Shown piece after piece: positions 29,156 through 40,485 of a DNA stretch of 64,000 nucleotides. The stretch is taken from assembly GCA_963580455.1 (NCBI GenBank), contig OY756961.1, positions 5,375,001 to 5,439,000 on the forward strand, in the 5' to 3' direction. The translations under genes were made by a program, and so were the position numbers. A model generated the notes under the pieces. The model made no database searches. It was not told the origin of the DNA and worked only from the letters and a program-made list of their open reading frames with translations. This stretch comes from Euonymus europaeus (Eukaryota; Streptophyta; Magnoliopsida; Celastrales; Celastraceae). Position 1 is the stretch's first letter. The number at the start of each line of letters is the position of its first letter.

Positions 29156-30235
29156 TTTTTGCCTTCTCGTGTAAACTTTTCAGGGTTTACTTCTCGCATT
29201 GCGATCGAGAGGAAGGACCGGTCGTCGTTTGCGCAGGCAGCGGCAGTTCGCCACTTGGAGGGTTCACTCAACAGAACCGAAGGCCTTCGCTTTGCTGTGG
29301 TCAGTTCTCCTTTCCTAAGAACTTGCATACACCAAAACAGTTCTAATAAAATTTACAGGGAATTTTTAGTTAAATAGCTTCAGTACCATTGTGAGAAATC
29401 TATATCTGTTCTGATTAGAGTTCGAGAGAATTAAAACTTGTGCCACTGTATATGACTTTGAAACCTAATTTCTATCCCTAAATATATTAATACCTGCAAC
29501 TACCACCACTAATAGTACGAAGAAACAATTACAAGTAGATATAAGGAAGGCAATCATCACACATAGAGACGATCGCTTATGAACTAGTTGACTTCAAAAT
29601 TTTCCTCTCTTTTTTTCCCATTCCTGAGCTGAGGCATTTTCTTTCAATTTGCACTATTTTGAACTTTGTTTAAATAACTAAGGAACTAACGTGCGTTTGC
29701 AAGTAGCATGTTGTATCTTTCTGCCATTGGTACACTTTGGATGGTATATTTACTTGGCCCGTACTGGAAATGCTTGCTTGCCTTTCATAATTTTATGGTG
29801 GGGAATTTAGAGCCTAGCTGGGTATGTTAAGATATTATGACAGAGGTAACTGATTTTTTCTGTGGTTCAGGATTCATTTGTACGAGTGTTTAACTTTCAT
29901 TTGTGATTTTTTTCGATGACTTCTTTATTTTTGCATTTCGCATATATATCTTTCGATTTTTAGGTTTGACCTTTGCAGGTAGTAGCACGGTCTAATGAGA
30001 TTGTGACAAAGCCGCTGTTAGAGGGAGCATTGGATACTTGAGAAACTATTCAGTCAGAGAAGAACATGTTGATGTATGGTCTACGTATTTTGCATTAATT
30101 AATGCTAGAGATTTTGCTTAACTTATTCATGGGCATGGATTCCATTTTTCAGTTGATGTTGTGGCTCTCTCTCTTATGTTGTATCGTTCTAATGTAGCTG
30201 TTTCAGGGAAGGACCACATTAGCAATTTAACATTG
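29156..30235 (+). pseudogene. Truncated lumazine synthase (COS1) duplicate
   Basis: A copy of the intact gene at 38818, running from the end of intron 1 into intron 3 (equivalent to about 39017-40546). Exon 2 (29184-29299) is intact apart from one Val-to-Ala change. Exon 3 (29979-30073) is one base short and hits an in-frame TGA at 30039-30041, just after the block coding LLEGALDT. Exon 1, with the transit peptide, and exons 4-8 are absent. Its intron 2 lacks roughly 340 bases found in the intact gene. The left junction falls exactly at the end of repeat block A ('GGCTGTTTTCCCAT'), and block A copy 2 starts at the right junction. It cannot make a working enzyme. Confidence 0.92.
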
Positions 30236-31705
30236 TAAATATACTTAATTCAGGATATGAAGACTGGAATCGGGCTCTTCCAATTTATGGCTTGATTCAG
30301 TTTTATCGTGGTCTCTCGACAAAATTCTAGAGATTTTTCATTTATAAAAGAGCGGGGGTTTCTTCCCCAACATACACGTTTTCTCTCAGGTGCTCCTAAT
30401 TTTGTTGGGTTCAAGACATTTTTTATAAAATTTTAAAAAATTATATTTGTATTTTAATCGATTTATAAATCTACCGATATATTTTTTATTTTAGTTGTAT
30501 ATATTATTTTTATTTTGTCTTTTATCTTTTTCCTATTTCTCTTTGCTTTTTCTGCTCACGCACATTCAATACCTATAAATTAAATTTTCAACAAAGAATA
30601 TTATAAATGAATATTGCAAAAATTATGGTTTGATTGATATGCTTGTTTTTCATCTATTTTTTATTTTCATTTTTCAAAAAATATAAAACAATGTTAAAAA
30701 TACGCTCGATAATCCATATTAAAAATACGGCAAACAAAAAATCACCTTGTTTGTAAGTAAAAAACGAAAAAATTTCATCTATTTTTTATTTTCATTTTTC
30801 AAAAAATATAAAACAATGTTGAAAATACGCGTGATAATCCATTTTAAAAATATGACAAGCAAAAAATCACCTTAAAACAGTTTGTAAGTCAAAAACGAAA
30901 AAAAGAAAAGAAAAGAAAACATTAAACAAACCAAATCGACAATTTAGAGCGATCGAGGAATAAGAACCTTGACAGTCAATTTTAGAGGTTTTTTCACCTT
31001 ATTGATAGTAATGCAGAAGGGCTTCACGAATTACAATCAGTTAATTAATTTATAATCATTAAAGACTACATTAATGAAAATAAAAGAGCCATTGCATTTG
31101 ATACATTGAGAACAACAAAAAAACTCATGTCACCAAAGATGTGTACGGGCTGCAATCATTGCAACCTGAAATGTGTGTTTTAATTAAATCACGATCATCT
31201 ATTTTAGTCATTCATGTTACCTTGTCTTTTATTTTATTATATTTGAATAATTTTAATTTAAAATATATCATAATTCAACCTACCATAATTGCAACACCCA
31301 TCCCACCAAAGAGACCTTTTTTACTATACAGTGAGATTTATTATATTTGGATGTTAATTATAACTGCAGTAAAAACCTAGAGATGGAAGGAGTTGCTTTG
31401 TAGACTTGAAAGTTGTAACTCATAATTAGAGTTTTATTTCTTAATATATTGGGACTTTTCATTTTATTTGTTAATTTACAACTCTTAGCCAATAAACCTT
31501 AACCAAGCATTGGCAACCCGCAAACAGCATCCAAAATTCACACTGGATAGGCCTAGGGGCCCAACAGTTAACTTGCAGGCCTATATCTAGGCCCGGCAGT
31601 AGGGTACTGGAAAAGAAATGTAGCTGACTAGGTCAGGGGAATTTCAACTTTCAAGCCCATATCTAGCCCTATTTAGAAAACAATATCGCAGGCTGTTTTC
31701 CCATA
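30236..31705. repeat. Local duplication block A, copy 2
   Basis: The second near-complete copy of the block at 27734, with the same start (TTCAGGATATGAAGACTGGA) and the same end (GCAGGCTGTTTTCCCAT). It differs by its own internal tandem repeat: a unit with 'CATCTATTTTTTATTTTCATTT' at about 30650 and again at about 30776. It leads directly into the first secreted-protein gene. Confidence 0.85.
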
Positions 31706-32357
31706 TGAATATCCTTCTTCTTTTTTAAATTGTAGGCTTACTGACATATGAAGGCACTTTGATAAAACAAAGCTTAAAAAATAATAAAGTATTATATTTT
31801 TTAATTATATTTTTTAATTTTTATCTAATTCATTTGGAATCTTTTACCTACACATCGTGCAACAATGGAATCAATTGAACCAAATAGCACCAGATCAGCT
31901 AATATTAACAATTATATTCTGAAAATAATATATTCAAATATAAGACAAATTTGATTGTTTCTTTGAAGAGAGAGACCATTTTTGTCTTTCAAAAAAAAAA
32001 CCATCAATAAATCAAGATTCTTTTCCTTTTCCAATCCATATCTTCATTAAATCAACAACTAACAAAAAATTTCAGGAAAGATGTACGTAAACCTTACATC
32101 GATCAAAATTTATGAAGAACAAACTCCATTACCCTAATCTTCTTGTACTACATTTTAGCCGAACATCATAAAATACTATAGCTAGCAAAGTTCAACATTG
32201 TAAACATCTACATGAACAAAACTTCCATCAAATGCAGTCCAACAAGTTAAAACTAAGATGATAAAACCAAGAATTTGATCTTGTATTTAACCACTTACAG
32301 CACAGTTCAAGTAAAATGAAAGGTATTGATAACTAAGAAAGAGAATTGTTTTAAGCC

Positions 32358-33112
32358 ATGAAAAAATTTGCCATCTTTCTGTTCCTTTTGTTTTTGGTGG
32401 TGGTTCCAGCTCAAGCATATGTCAATACCTCAAAATATGACATGTTGTGCAGTATGTGCTCCACTTGTGATTCAAAACTATGCCCTCCGAGCGAAGGCTT
32501 CCCTCAAATGACAGGGTTTGATGATGCTCTCATCGTCGGTGCTTTACAATTTGACTTTGTTCCTGCAGACGACAGAGGAGTATACTCAATGTCAATCGAA
32601 AAAGGCAATACATACTACGGCTGGGAATCTCAATCTGGTTCCGCTTCAGGGTATCATAGGTAACTACTGACCTACAAAATTTTTAGTTTTAACAGATACA
32701 GAGTTAACAACATTGAAAATGCAATGGATTTATGTGGATATCAATAAACTAGTCCAATGTAAATTTATATGCCAACAGGTATAGGAACTCCATGGACAAA
32801 TGCTCAAATGGACGAAGCTTCCTCACCGTAGACAGGCACGGACAGGTAAGTCTTCGCTCGTTGGAGTCCCTAACTAACTTAACTGAGGCAGATTGGAAAA
32901 CATTCAATCCACCTCTGCATCTCAACCACCACGGATTCAAGTTCCTGGTCTCTGGTAGAAAAGGACAATGTCTGACAGTTTTCGAAGGATTGGAAAGAAG
33001 AATTGTGGGTGTAGATACCTGCAATTTTGAAGGCTTAAAACTCGGACAGCTCTTTGCCTTCAGATTCCATTACCACAATGCCTTCTGCTGCTGCGGCATG
33101 CGCAACTCTTGA
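32358..33112 (+). CDS. Small secreted cysteine-rich protein, copy 1
   Basis: Two exons, 32358-32659 and 32779-33112, give 211 residues. Residues 1-20 are a clear signal peptide (KKFAIFLFLLFLVVVPAQA, cut before YVN), so the product should be secreted. The mature part has an N-terminal cysteine cluster (CSMCSTC..LC), a middle region with GVYSMSIEKGNTYYGW, and a C-terminal part with FLVSGRKGQCLTVF and GQLFAFRFHYHNAFCCC. The latter loosely recalls beta-trefoil (ricin-B-like) repeats, but I cannot assign the family. Compared with copy 2, the first cysteine of the cluster is a tyrosine here, and an N-glycosylation site (NLT) is present that copy 2 lacks. The 119-base intron begins GTAACT and ends CAACAG. 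Function unknown; a lectin or defence role is only a guess. Confidence 0.85.
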
Positions 33113-34334
33113 ATCCATTTCCAGAACGTCACACAAATTGTTGATGAATCTCGAGTTTGAAAATTATCTCGTTTCATTATTGTTTTCTCATTTGCATTCA
33201 AGCAAGGAAATAAGAGACCAGACTCTCGGGTATCGCGTGATGCAGATAATCGGCCTTGTGTGATCAAGATTCATCTTTTCCCTATTTTGGTATTATTGCT
33301 TTCATAACTTGATAAATAAACATGTACTCTTCAATCCTATTTCACTACCTGCAGCTCTCTACATGTCTTTGTGTAATCCAAACAATATTAATAGTAATAC
33401 AAGTGCATTGGATTGTTTTTGGACCCCTATAGGATTCTGTTTTTGCACTGTATCACCATCCCATTGCTTTTTTACTTAGCTAATGAAGTGAAAAAATTAG
33501 AGAAAACTTAATTAGTAACTAGCAGTTCAACTTGATACAAACTATCAGATTTCCACCATTCCCTTTCTTGCAATCTCATAGAATCCCCTAGTAAACTAAC
33601 ATACATATAAGTATGTGCATATCTCCAGTTCATCTCTCATTCTTTCATTTTTCTCTGGTCCATAGAAATCAGATCTTCGATTAGTCGATAACATATAGAT
33701 AACAATGCTAAAATCATGTTGATGACATTAACAACACTGGTGATGCCAAGAATAAATCAAACACCAACATAACCAGCTCTTATTATTTGGATCTCCTTAC
33801 AACAAATGAAGGCACAAATTGAGTTATTTTATTAAGGAAGGAAACATAGAAGATCATATCATTTATGAGACAAAACATCTAGACTCAGAGTGAATGATAC
33901 CATTTTGGTCTACAGCTAAAAAGTAAAAAGTATAAAATTACTATTCACTAATGCCAACCTTGAACTATTTGAAAAGGGAGCATCGACAGAAACAGTGAAA
34001 GATTAACTAACCTTTTATAGCGATCATGCAGAAGATCAACTTCATTCTCACTATCATAATTTTCTTCATCATCCTTCTTGTCATTTTGATGATAATCTTG
34101 TCGAAAAACTGACTAAAGATGAATCCCCACCCTTGGGCATCCTCAAGCCAATCAGATCGTCCTCTTCCACAACAAGGGGGTACATGGCCATAAGCTTATG
34201 CATTTGTTCCCTCTTCTTATTGGATCAACTTCATCTTCTAAATCAGAATATTTATTATAATTCGACCTAAAAATATCGAAAAAATAAATTGTTAATTCGG
34301 GTAAAAAATAAAAGAATTACGAAAATAAATTATA
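33113..34334. other. 3' flank of secreted-protein gene 1 with duplicated fragment
   Basis: No intact gene. The 3' UTR region closely matches that of copy 2. The stretch 33960-34330 recurs at 37320-37700. On the minus strand it contains acidic reading-frame pieces (NYDSENEVDLLHD- and DLEDEVDPIRRG-like) that look like remnants of a gene fragment which I do not recognise. Confidence 0.5.
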
Positions 34335-34810
34335 ATTTTTACAATGTAATTTAAAATATACCATAATTCAACCTACCATAATTGCAACACCCATCTCACC
34401 AAAGAGACCTTTTTTACTATACGGTGAGATTTATTATATTTGGATGTTAATTATAACTGCAGTAAAAACCTGGAGATGGAAGGAGTTGCTCTGTAGACTT
34501 GAAAGTTGTAACTCATAATTAGAGTTTTATTTGTTAATATATTGGGACTTTTCATTTTATTTGTTAATTTACTACTCTCAGCCAACAAACCTTAACCAAG
34601 CATCGGCAACCCGCAAACAACATTTTCCAGAATTCACACTGGACAAGCCTAGGGGCCCAACAGTTAACTTGCAGGCCTATATCTAGGCCCGGCAGAAGGG
34701 TACTAGAAAAGAATTGTAGGTGGCTAGGTCCAGGGGAATTTCAAGCCCATATCTAGCCCAACAAGGGGTACTTAGAAAACAATATCGCAGGATGTTTTCT
34801 CATATGAATA
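34335..34810. repeat. Local duplication block A, copy 3 (3' part)
   Basis: Matches the last third of block A (from 'TAATTTAAAATATACCATAATTCAACC' through 'GCAACCCGCAAACAACAT' to 'CAGGATGTTTTCTCAT') and leads into the second secreted-protein gene, just as copy 2 leads into the first. The duplicated unit therefore consists of the end of A plus the gene and its flank, about 3.25-3.4 kb. Confidence 0.85.
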
Positions 34811-35608
34811 TCCTTCCTTTTTTTTTAATTGTAGGCTTAGTGACATATGAAGGCACTTTGATAAAACAAAGCTTAAAAAATAATAAATTATTATATTTTT
34901 TAATTATATTTATTAATTTTTATCTAATTCATTTGGAATTATTTACCTAGACATTGTGCAACAATGGAATCAACTAAACGAAACAACACCTGATCAGCTA
35001 ATATTAACAATTATATTCTGGAAATAATATATTCAAATATAAGAAAATTTTGATTGTTTCTTTGAAAGAGAGAGACCATTTTTGTCATTCAAAAAAAAAA
35101 CCATCAATAAATCAACATTCTTTTCCTTTTCCAATCCATATCTTCATTAAATCAACAACTGGCGATAAATTTCAGGGAAGATGTACGTAAACCTTACACC
35201 GATCACAATTTATGAAGAATAAACTCCATTACCCTAATCCTCCTGTACTGTATTTTAGCCGAACATCATAAAATACTAGTATATCCAATTAAATCACTTC
35301 AGGAAGAAAAAAAACATTCCATTTAGAATAGATGCACCTGAAAATTGAGTTATATTGTTATTATGCACTCATGGCTGTTAATGACATTAAAACAATGTGA
35401 AGTTATTAGCTAATATGGCCAAAAGTATAGCTAGCAAAGTTCAATATTGTAAACATCTACATGAACAAAACTTCCATCAAATGCAGTCCAATAAGTTAAA
35501 ACTAAGATGATAAAACCAAGAATTTGATCCTGTATTTAACAACTTACATCACAGCTCAAGTAAAATGAAGGGTATTGATAATTAAGAAAGAGAGAATTGT
35601 TTTAAGCC

Positions 35609-36363
35609 ATGACTAAATTTGCAATCTTTCTGTCCCTGTTATTTCTAGTGGTGGTTCCAGCTCAAGCATATGTCAATACCTCAAAATGTGAAAGGTTGTG
35701 TAGTACGTGCTCCACATGTGATTCCAAAGTATGCCCTCCGAGCGAAGGCTTCCCTCATATCACAGGGTTCGATGATGCTCTCATCGTCGGTGCTTTACAA
35801 TCTGACTTTGTTCCTGCAGACGATAGAGGAGTATACTCAGTGTCCATTGGAAAAGGAAATACATACTACGGCTGGGAATCTCAATCTGGTTCAGCTTCAG
35901 GGTATCATAGGTAACTACAAACCTGCAAAATTTTTAGTTTTAACATATACGGAGTTATCAACATTGAAAATGCAATGGATTTATGTGGATATCAGTAAAC
36001 TAGTCCAATGTAAATTTATATGCCAACAGGTATAGGAACTCCATGGACAAATGCTCAAATGGACAAAGCTTCCTCACCGTAGACGGGCAGGGAAAGGTCA
36101 GTCTTCGCTCGTTGGAGTCCCTAACTAACTTAGCTGAGGCAGATTGGAAAACATTCAATCCACCTCTGCATCTCAACCACCACGGATTCAAGTTCCTGGT
36201 CTCTGGTAGCACAGGAAAATGTTTGACAGTTTTTGTAGGATTGGATAAAAGAATTGTGGGTGTAGATAACTGCAGTTTTGAAGGCTTAAACCTTGGACAG
36301 CTCTTTGCCTTCAGATTCCATTACCACAATGCCTTCTGCTGCTGCGGCATGAGCAACTCTTGA
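35609..36363 (+). CDS. Small secreted cysteine-rich protein, copy 2
   Basis: Exons 35609-35910 and 36030-36363 give 211 residues with the same splice phases as copy 1, 3.25 kb upstream. The signal peptide is MTKFAIFLSLLFLVVVPAQA. The N-terminal cluster is complete here (CERLCSTCSTC..VC, spaced C-x3-C-x2-C-x2-C-x4-C). The C-terminus again carries GKCLTVF and GQLFAFRFHYHNAFCCC. Differences from copy 1 are scattered substitutions with no frameshift or stop, so both copies look functional and under selection. The promoter of this copy has about 135 extra bases (about 35283-35416) absent from copy 1, which could give the pair different expression. Family and function not recognised. Confidence 0.85.
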
Positions 36364-37852
36364 ATCCATTTCCAGAACGACACACAAATTGTTGATGAAT
36401 CTCGAGTTTGAAAATTATCTCGTTTCATCATTGTTTTCTCATTTGCATTCAAGCAAGGAAATAAGAGACCAGACTCTCGGGTATCGCGTGATGCAGATAA
36501 TCGGCCTTGTGTGATCAAGATTCATCTTTTCCCTATTTTGGTATTGTTGCTTTCATAACTTGATAAATAAACATGTACTCTTCAATCCTATTTCACTACC
36601 TGCAACTCTCTACATGTCTTTGTGTAATCCAAACAATATTTATAGTAATACAAGTGTTTTGGATTGTTTTTGGACCCCTATAGGATTCTGTTTTTGCACT
36701 GTATCACCATCCCATTGCTTTTTTACTTAGCTAATGAAGTGGAAAAAAAAATTGTCTTGTTCTCCAGCACAACAGTCAGACATAGTTCCATCTTGGCATT
36801 TGACAACAGACTTATTAGTATGAATAATTCAATCAAGGATTTTAAAAGGATTTCTTTACTATTATTATCAAAGAAAACTTAATTAGTAACTAGCAGTTCA
36901 ACTTGATACAAACTATCAGATTTCCACCATTCCCTTTCTTACGATCTCATAGAATCCCCTAGTAAACTAACATACAAATAGGTATGTGCATATCTCCAGT
37001 TCATCTCTCATTCTTTCATTTTTCTCTGGTCTATAGAAATCAGATCTTCGATTAGTCGATAACATATAGATAAAAATGCTATAATCATGTTGATGACATT
37101 GACAACACTGGTGATGCTAAGAATAAATCAAACACCAACATAACCAGCTCTGATTATTTGGATCTCCTTACGACCAATGAAGGCACAAATTGAGTTATTT
37201 TATTAAGGAAGGAAACGTAGAAGATCATATCATTTATGGGACAAAACATCTAGACTCAGAGTGAATGATACCATTTTGGTCTACAGTTAAAAACTAAAAA
37301 GTATAAAATTACTATTCACTAATGCCAACCTTGAACTATTTGAAAAGTGAGCATCGGCAGAAACAGTGAAAGACTGACTAACCTTTTATAGCAATCATGC
37401 AGAAGATCAACTTCATTCTCACTATCATAATTTTTTTCATCATCCTTCTTGTCATTTTTTATGATAATCTTGTCGAAAAACGGACTAAATATGAATCCCC
37501 ACTTTCGGCATCCTAAAGCCAATCAGGGTCGTCCTTTTCCACAACAAGGGGGTACATGGCCATAAGCTTATGCATTTGTTCCCTTTTCTTATTGGATCAA
37601 CTTCATCTTCTAAATCAGGATATTTATTATAATTCGACTCAAAAATATCGAAAAAATAAATTGTTAATTCGGGTACGAAAATAAAAGAATTACGAAAATA
37701 AATTATAAATTTTACAATGAAATATGATATTACAATGAAATAAGATATTTTATCGTATTAGAATACGATGATGTTACAATCAAATGGATTATATGAATTG
37801 AATAGGGCTAAGCTATAAAAATTTTCGATTTTTTTCTTTAAAAAAGTATGAT
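36364..37852. other. 3' flank of secreted-protein gene 2
   Basis: Duplicate of the flank of copy 1, with an extra segment of about 105 bases at 36755-36865 that copy 1 lacks. It holds the second copy of the unrecognised acidic gene fragment (about 37360-37620, minus strand). Homology to the first flank fades near 37680. No gene. Confidence 0.5.
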
Positions 37853-38540
37853 CTTAGGGCATGTTTGGTGTTGAGAATAGATGTGGAATAGAGAATAAGT
37901 GATTTTTATTCCATCATTTGGTGCATTATAAATTGGAGGAATGGAATCACTCATTCCATTCCTTATTCTCTCCTTCACCCAAAATCTATTCCCTCTCATT
38001 TTACATGGAATGAGTGATTCCACATGGAATAAAGGTGAAAATGACTCCAATGCCCCTCTCTTAATTTTAATAAAATATTAATTGATTCATTTTAAATTAG
38101 AAATTAATTAATTTATATTCAGAAAATGACTCCAATGCCCCTATGTTGATTTTAATAAAATATTAATTAATTTATTTTAAATCAGAATTTAATTAATTAA
38201 TATTCAAAATTAATTTTAATTCATAAATTAATTTTAATTCATAAATTAATTTTAAATCAGAAATTAATTAATTAATTTTATATTTGTTCTAATTTGTTAA
38301 CATATCTAATTTTATTAAACTGTTTTAATTTATTAATTATATATGATTAAAAATGATAAAATGAAAAATATTGATTATACATAATTATTTAAAAAATATA
38401 ATGGACAAAACACATATTTTATTCTCATTCCCAATTTTTATATATACCAAACGTGAGAATCAAAATCTCATTCTCACTCCCATTCTCACTCTAACTCTCA
38501 CTTTCACTCAAATCATTCTGAATGCAAAACGACCCTTCCA
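37853..38540. mobile_element. Probable MITE upstream of COS1
   Basis: Starts TTAGGGCATGTTTGGTGTTGAGAAT and ends with GAATGCAAAACGACCC, whose reverse complement (GGGTCGTTTTGCATTC) is a rough match to the start. GGGCATGTTTGG-type ends are common in plant MITEs. The interior is AT-rich, includes a tandem repeat of about 85 bases with 'AATGACTCCAATGCCCCT' (at about 38040 and 38125), and CT-rich 'TCATTCTCACTCCCATTCTCAC' near the right end. The target duplication is not clear. Confidence 0.5.
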
Positions 38541-38817
38541 TGCCATTATTGTTTCAGGCTACATAAGATTACCTCATTAGAACAAAAGGAAATTTTGAAA
38601 TACTCTATTTGATCTTTCAATTATCACATTAAAAAAATACTCCATCTTTCGATTACCGAAATCTACTTAACTCGAAAAACAAATAAAATATTTCTTTTCC
38701 CATTTTCCAAGTAGAGCAGCACATGTGATGAAGCCGTTAATTAGGGTTTAGACTTTCCATTGCAGCACAGAAGACTGAAGCTGAAGAAGTGGTTGTTTGT
38801 ACCAAACACAAACGAGG
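38541..38817. promoter_or_regulatory. Proximal upstream region of COS1
   Basis: The 280 bases between the MITE and the COS1 start codon must contain its core promoter and 5' UTR. No specific motif was assigned. This region is absent from the duplicate at 29156. Confidence 0.4.
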
Positions 38818-40447
38818 ATGAACTTGATTGCTGCATCTTCAGCAACCCGAGATTTGATGCGTATTGCATCAATTCCCCATCGATCTGCACTTTCCCTGTT
38901 CCGTTGTTCCTCTCAGAATCCAAGACCCCAACTCTATTTCTCGTCATCCGTCCAAGGTTTCGTCTTCTCACTTTCATTATGCAGTCACCCATTATTCGAT
39001 TCATTCATTCATTTATTTTTGCCTTCTCGTGTAAACTTTTCAGGGTTTACTTCTCGCATTGCGATCGAGAGAAAGGACCGGTCATCGTTTGTGCAGGCAG
39101 CGGCAGTTCGCCACTTGGAGGGTTCACTCAACAGAACCGAAGGCCTTCGCTTTGCTGTGGTCAGTTCTCCTCTTCTAATAACTTGCATACACCAAAACAG
39201 TTATAATAAAAGTTACAAGGAATTTTTAGTTAAATAGCTTCAGTACCATTGTGAGAAATCTATATCAGTTCTGATTAGAGTTCGAGAGAATTCAATGTGA
39301 TTGACGAAAAAGTAGATCAAAACTTGTGCCACCGTATATGATTTTGAAACCTAATTTCTTTCCCTAAATCTATTAATACCTGCAACTACCACCACTTACT
39401 AGTACGAAGAAACAATTACAAGTAGATATAAGGAAGGCAATCAGCACAGAGAGAGACGATCCAGATATATTGACGAAAAAGTTCTATCAAAACTTGGGCC
39501 CTAGCATGAAAGTTTGGAACCTGTCTTCAAGTACCTAAATAAATTATTACCTCCTGCTACTACTAAAGAAAAATCTTACAAAGGAAAGAGCAACAATCAG
39601 TAGAGATAGGAAAGGCAACCAGCGTAGAGATAGACAATCCAGATATACGAGAAGTACTTGTATGGTACTCCTCTTTGCTCTTCCTTTACGCTATCCATCC
39701 TACAACCTGGACGTTGCTCATCATGGTTTCATTCTAACAAAGCATTCCTGTTCCCATTATCATCACTTCCATATATACGATGATGTCTTAATTTGTGTAC
39801 CTTTTGATTTATTTTTTTTGGGTCAGGACTACAATTTCGTAGAAGACATAATCGCTTATGAACTAGTTGACTTCAGAATTTGCCTCTCTTTTTTTGCCAT
39901 TCCTGAGCAGGGGCATTTGCTTTCAATTTGCACTATTTTGAACTTTGTTTAAATAATTATGGAACTAACGTGTGTGTAGCAAGTAGCATGTTTTATCTTT
40001 CTGCCATTGGTACCCTTTGGATGGTATATTTATTTGGCCCGTACTGGAAATGCTTGCTTGCCTTCCATAATTTTATGGTGGGGAATTTAGAGCCTAGCTG
40101 GGTATGTTAAGATATTATGACAGGGGGAATTGATTTTTTCTGTGGTTCAGGATTCATTTGTATGAGTGTTTATCTTTAATTTGTGATTTTTTTCGATAAC
40201 TTCTTTATTTTTGCATTTCGCATATTGGATATCTTTCAATTTATAAGTTTGACCTTTGCAGGTAGTAGCTCGGTTCAATGAGATTGTGACAAAGCCGCTG
40301 TTAGAGGGAGCTTTGGATACTTTCAGAAAATATTCAGTCAGAGAAGAAGATGTTGATGTATGGCCTACGTATTTTGTATTAATGCAAGAGATTTTGGTTA
40401 ACTTATTCATGGGCATGGATTCCATTTTTCAGTTGATGTTGTGGCTG

Positions 40448-40485
<38 letters not shown>

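Noticed and set aside
27734..31705. LTR retrotransposon, with the A copies as LTRs
   Set aside because: A1 and A2 are direct repeats of about 1.4 kb. The DNA between them is a COS1 fragment, with no gag-pol, primer-binding site or TG..CA ends, and a third partial copy exists. Local segmental duplication fits better.
38760..39206. 148-residue frame overlapping COS1 exons 1-2
   Set aside because: It is out of frame with the conserved lumazine synthase and runs through an intron.
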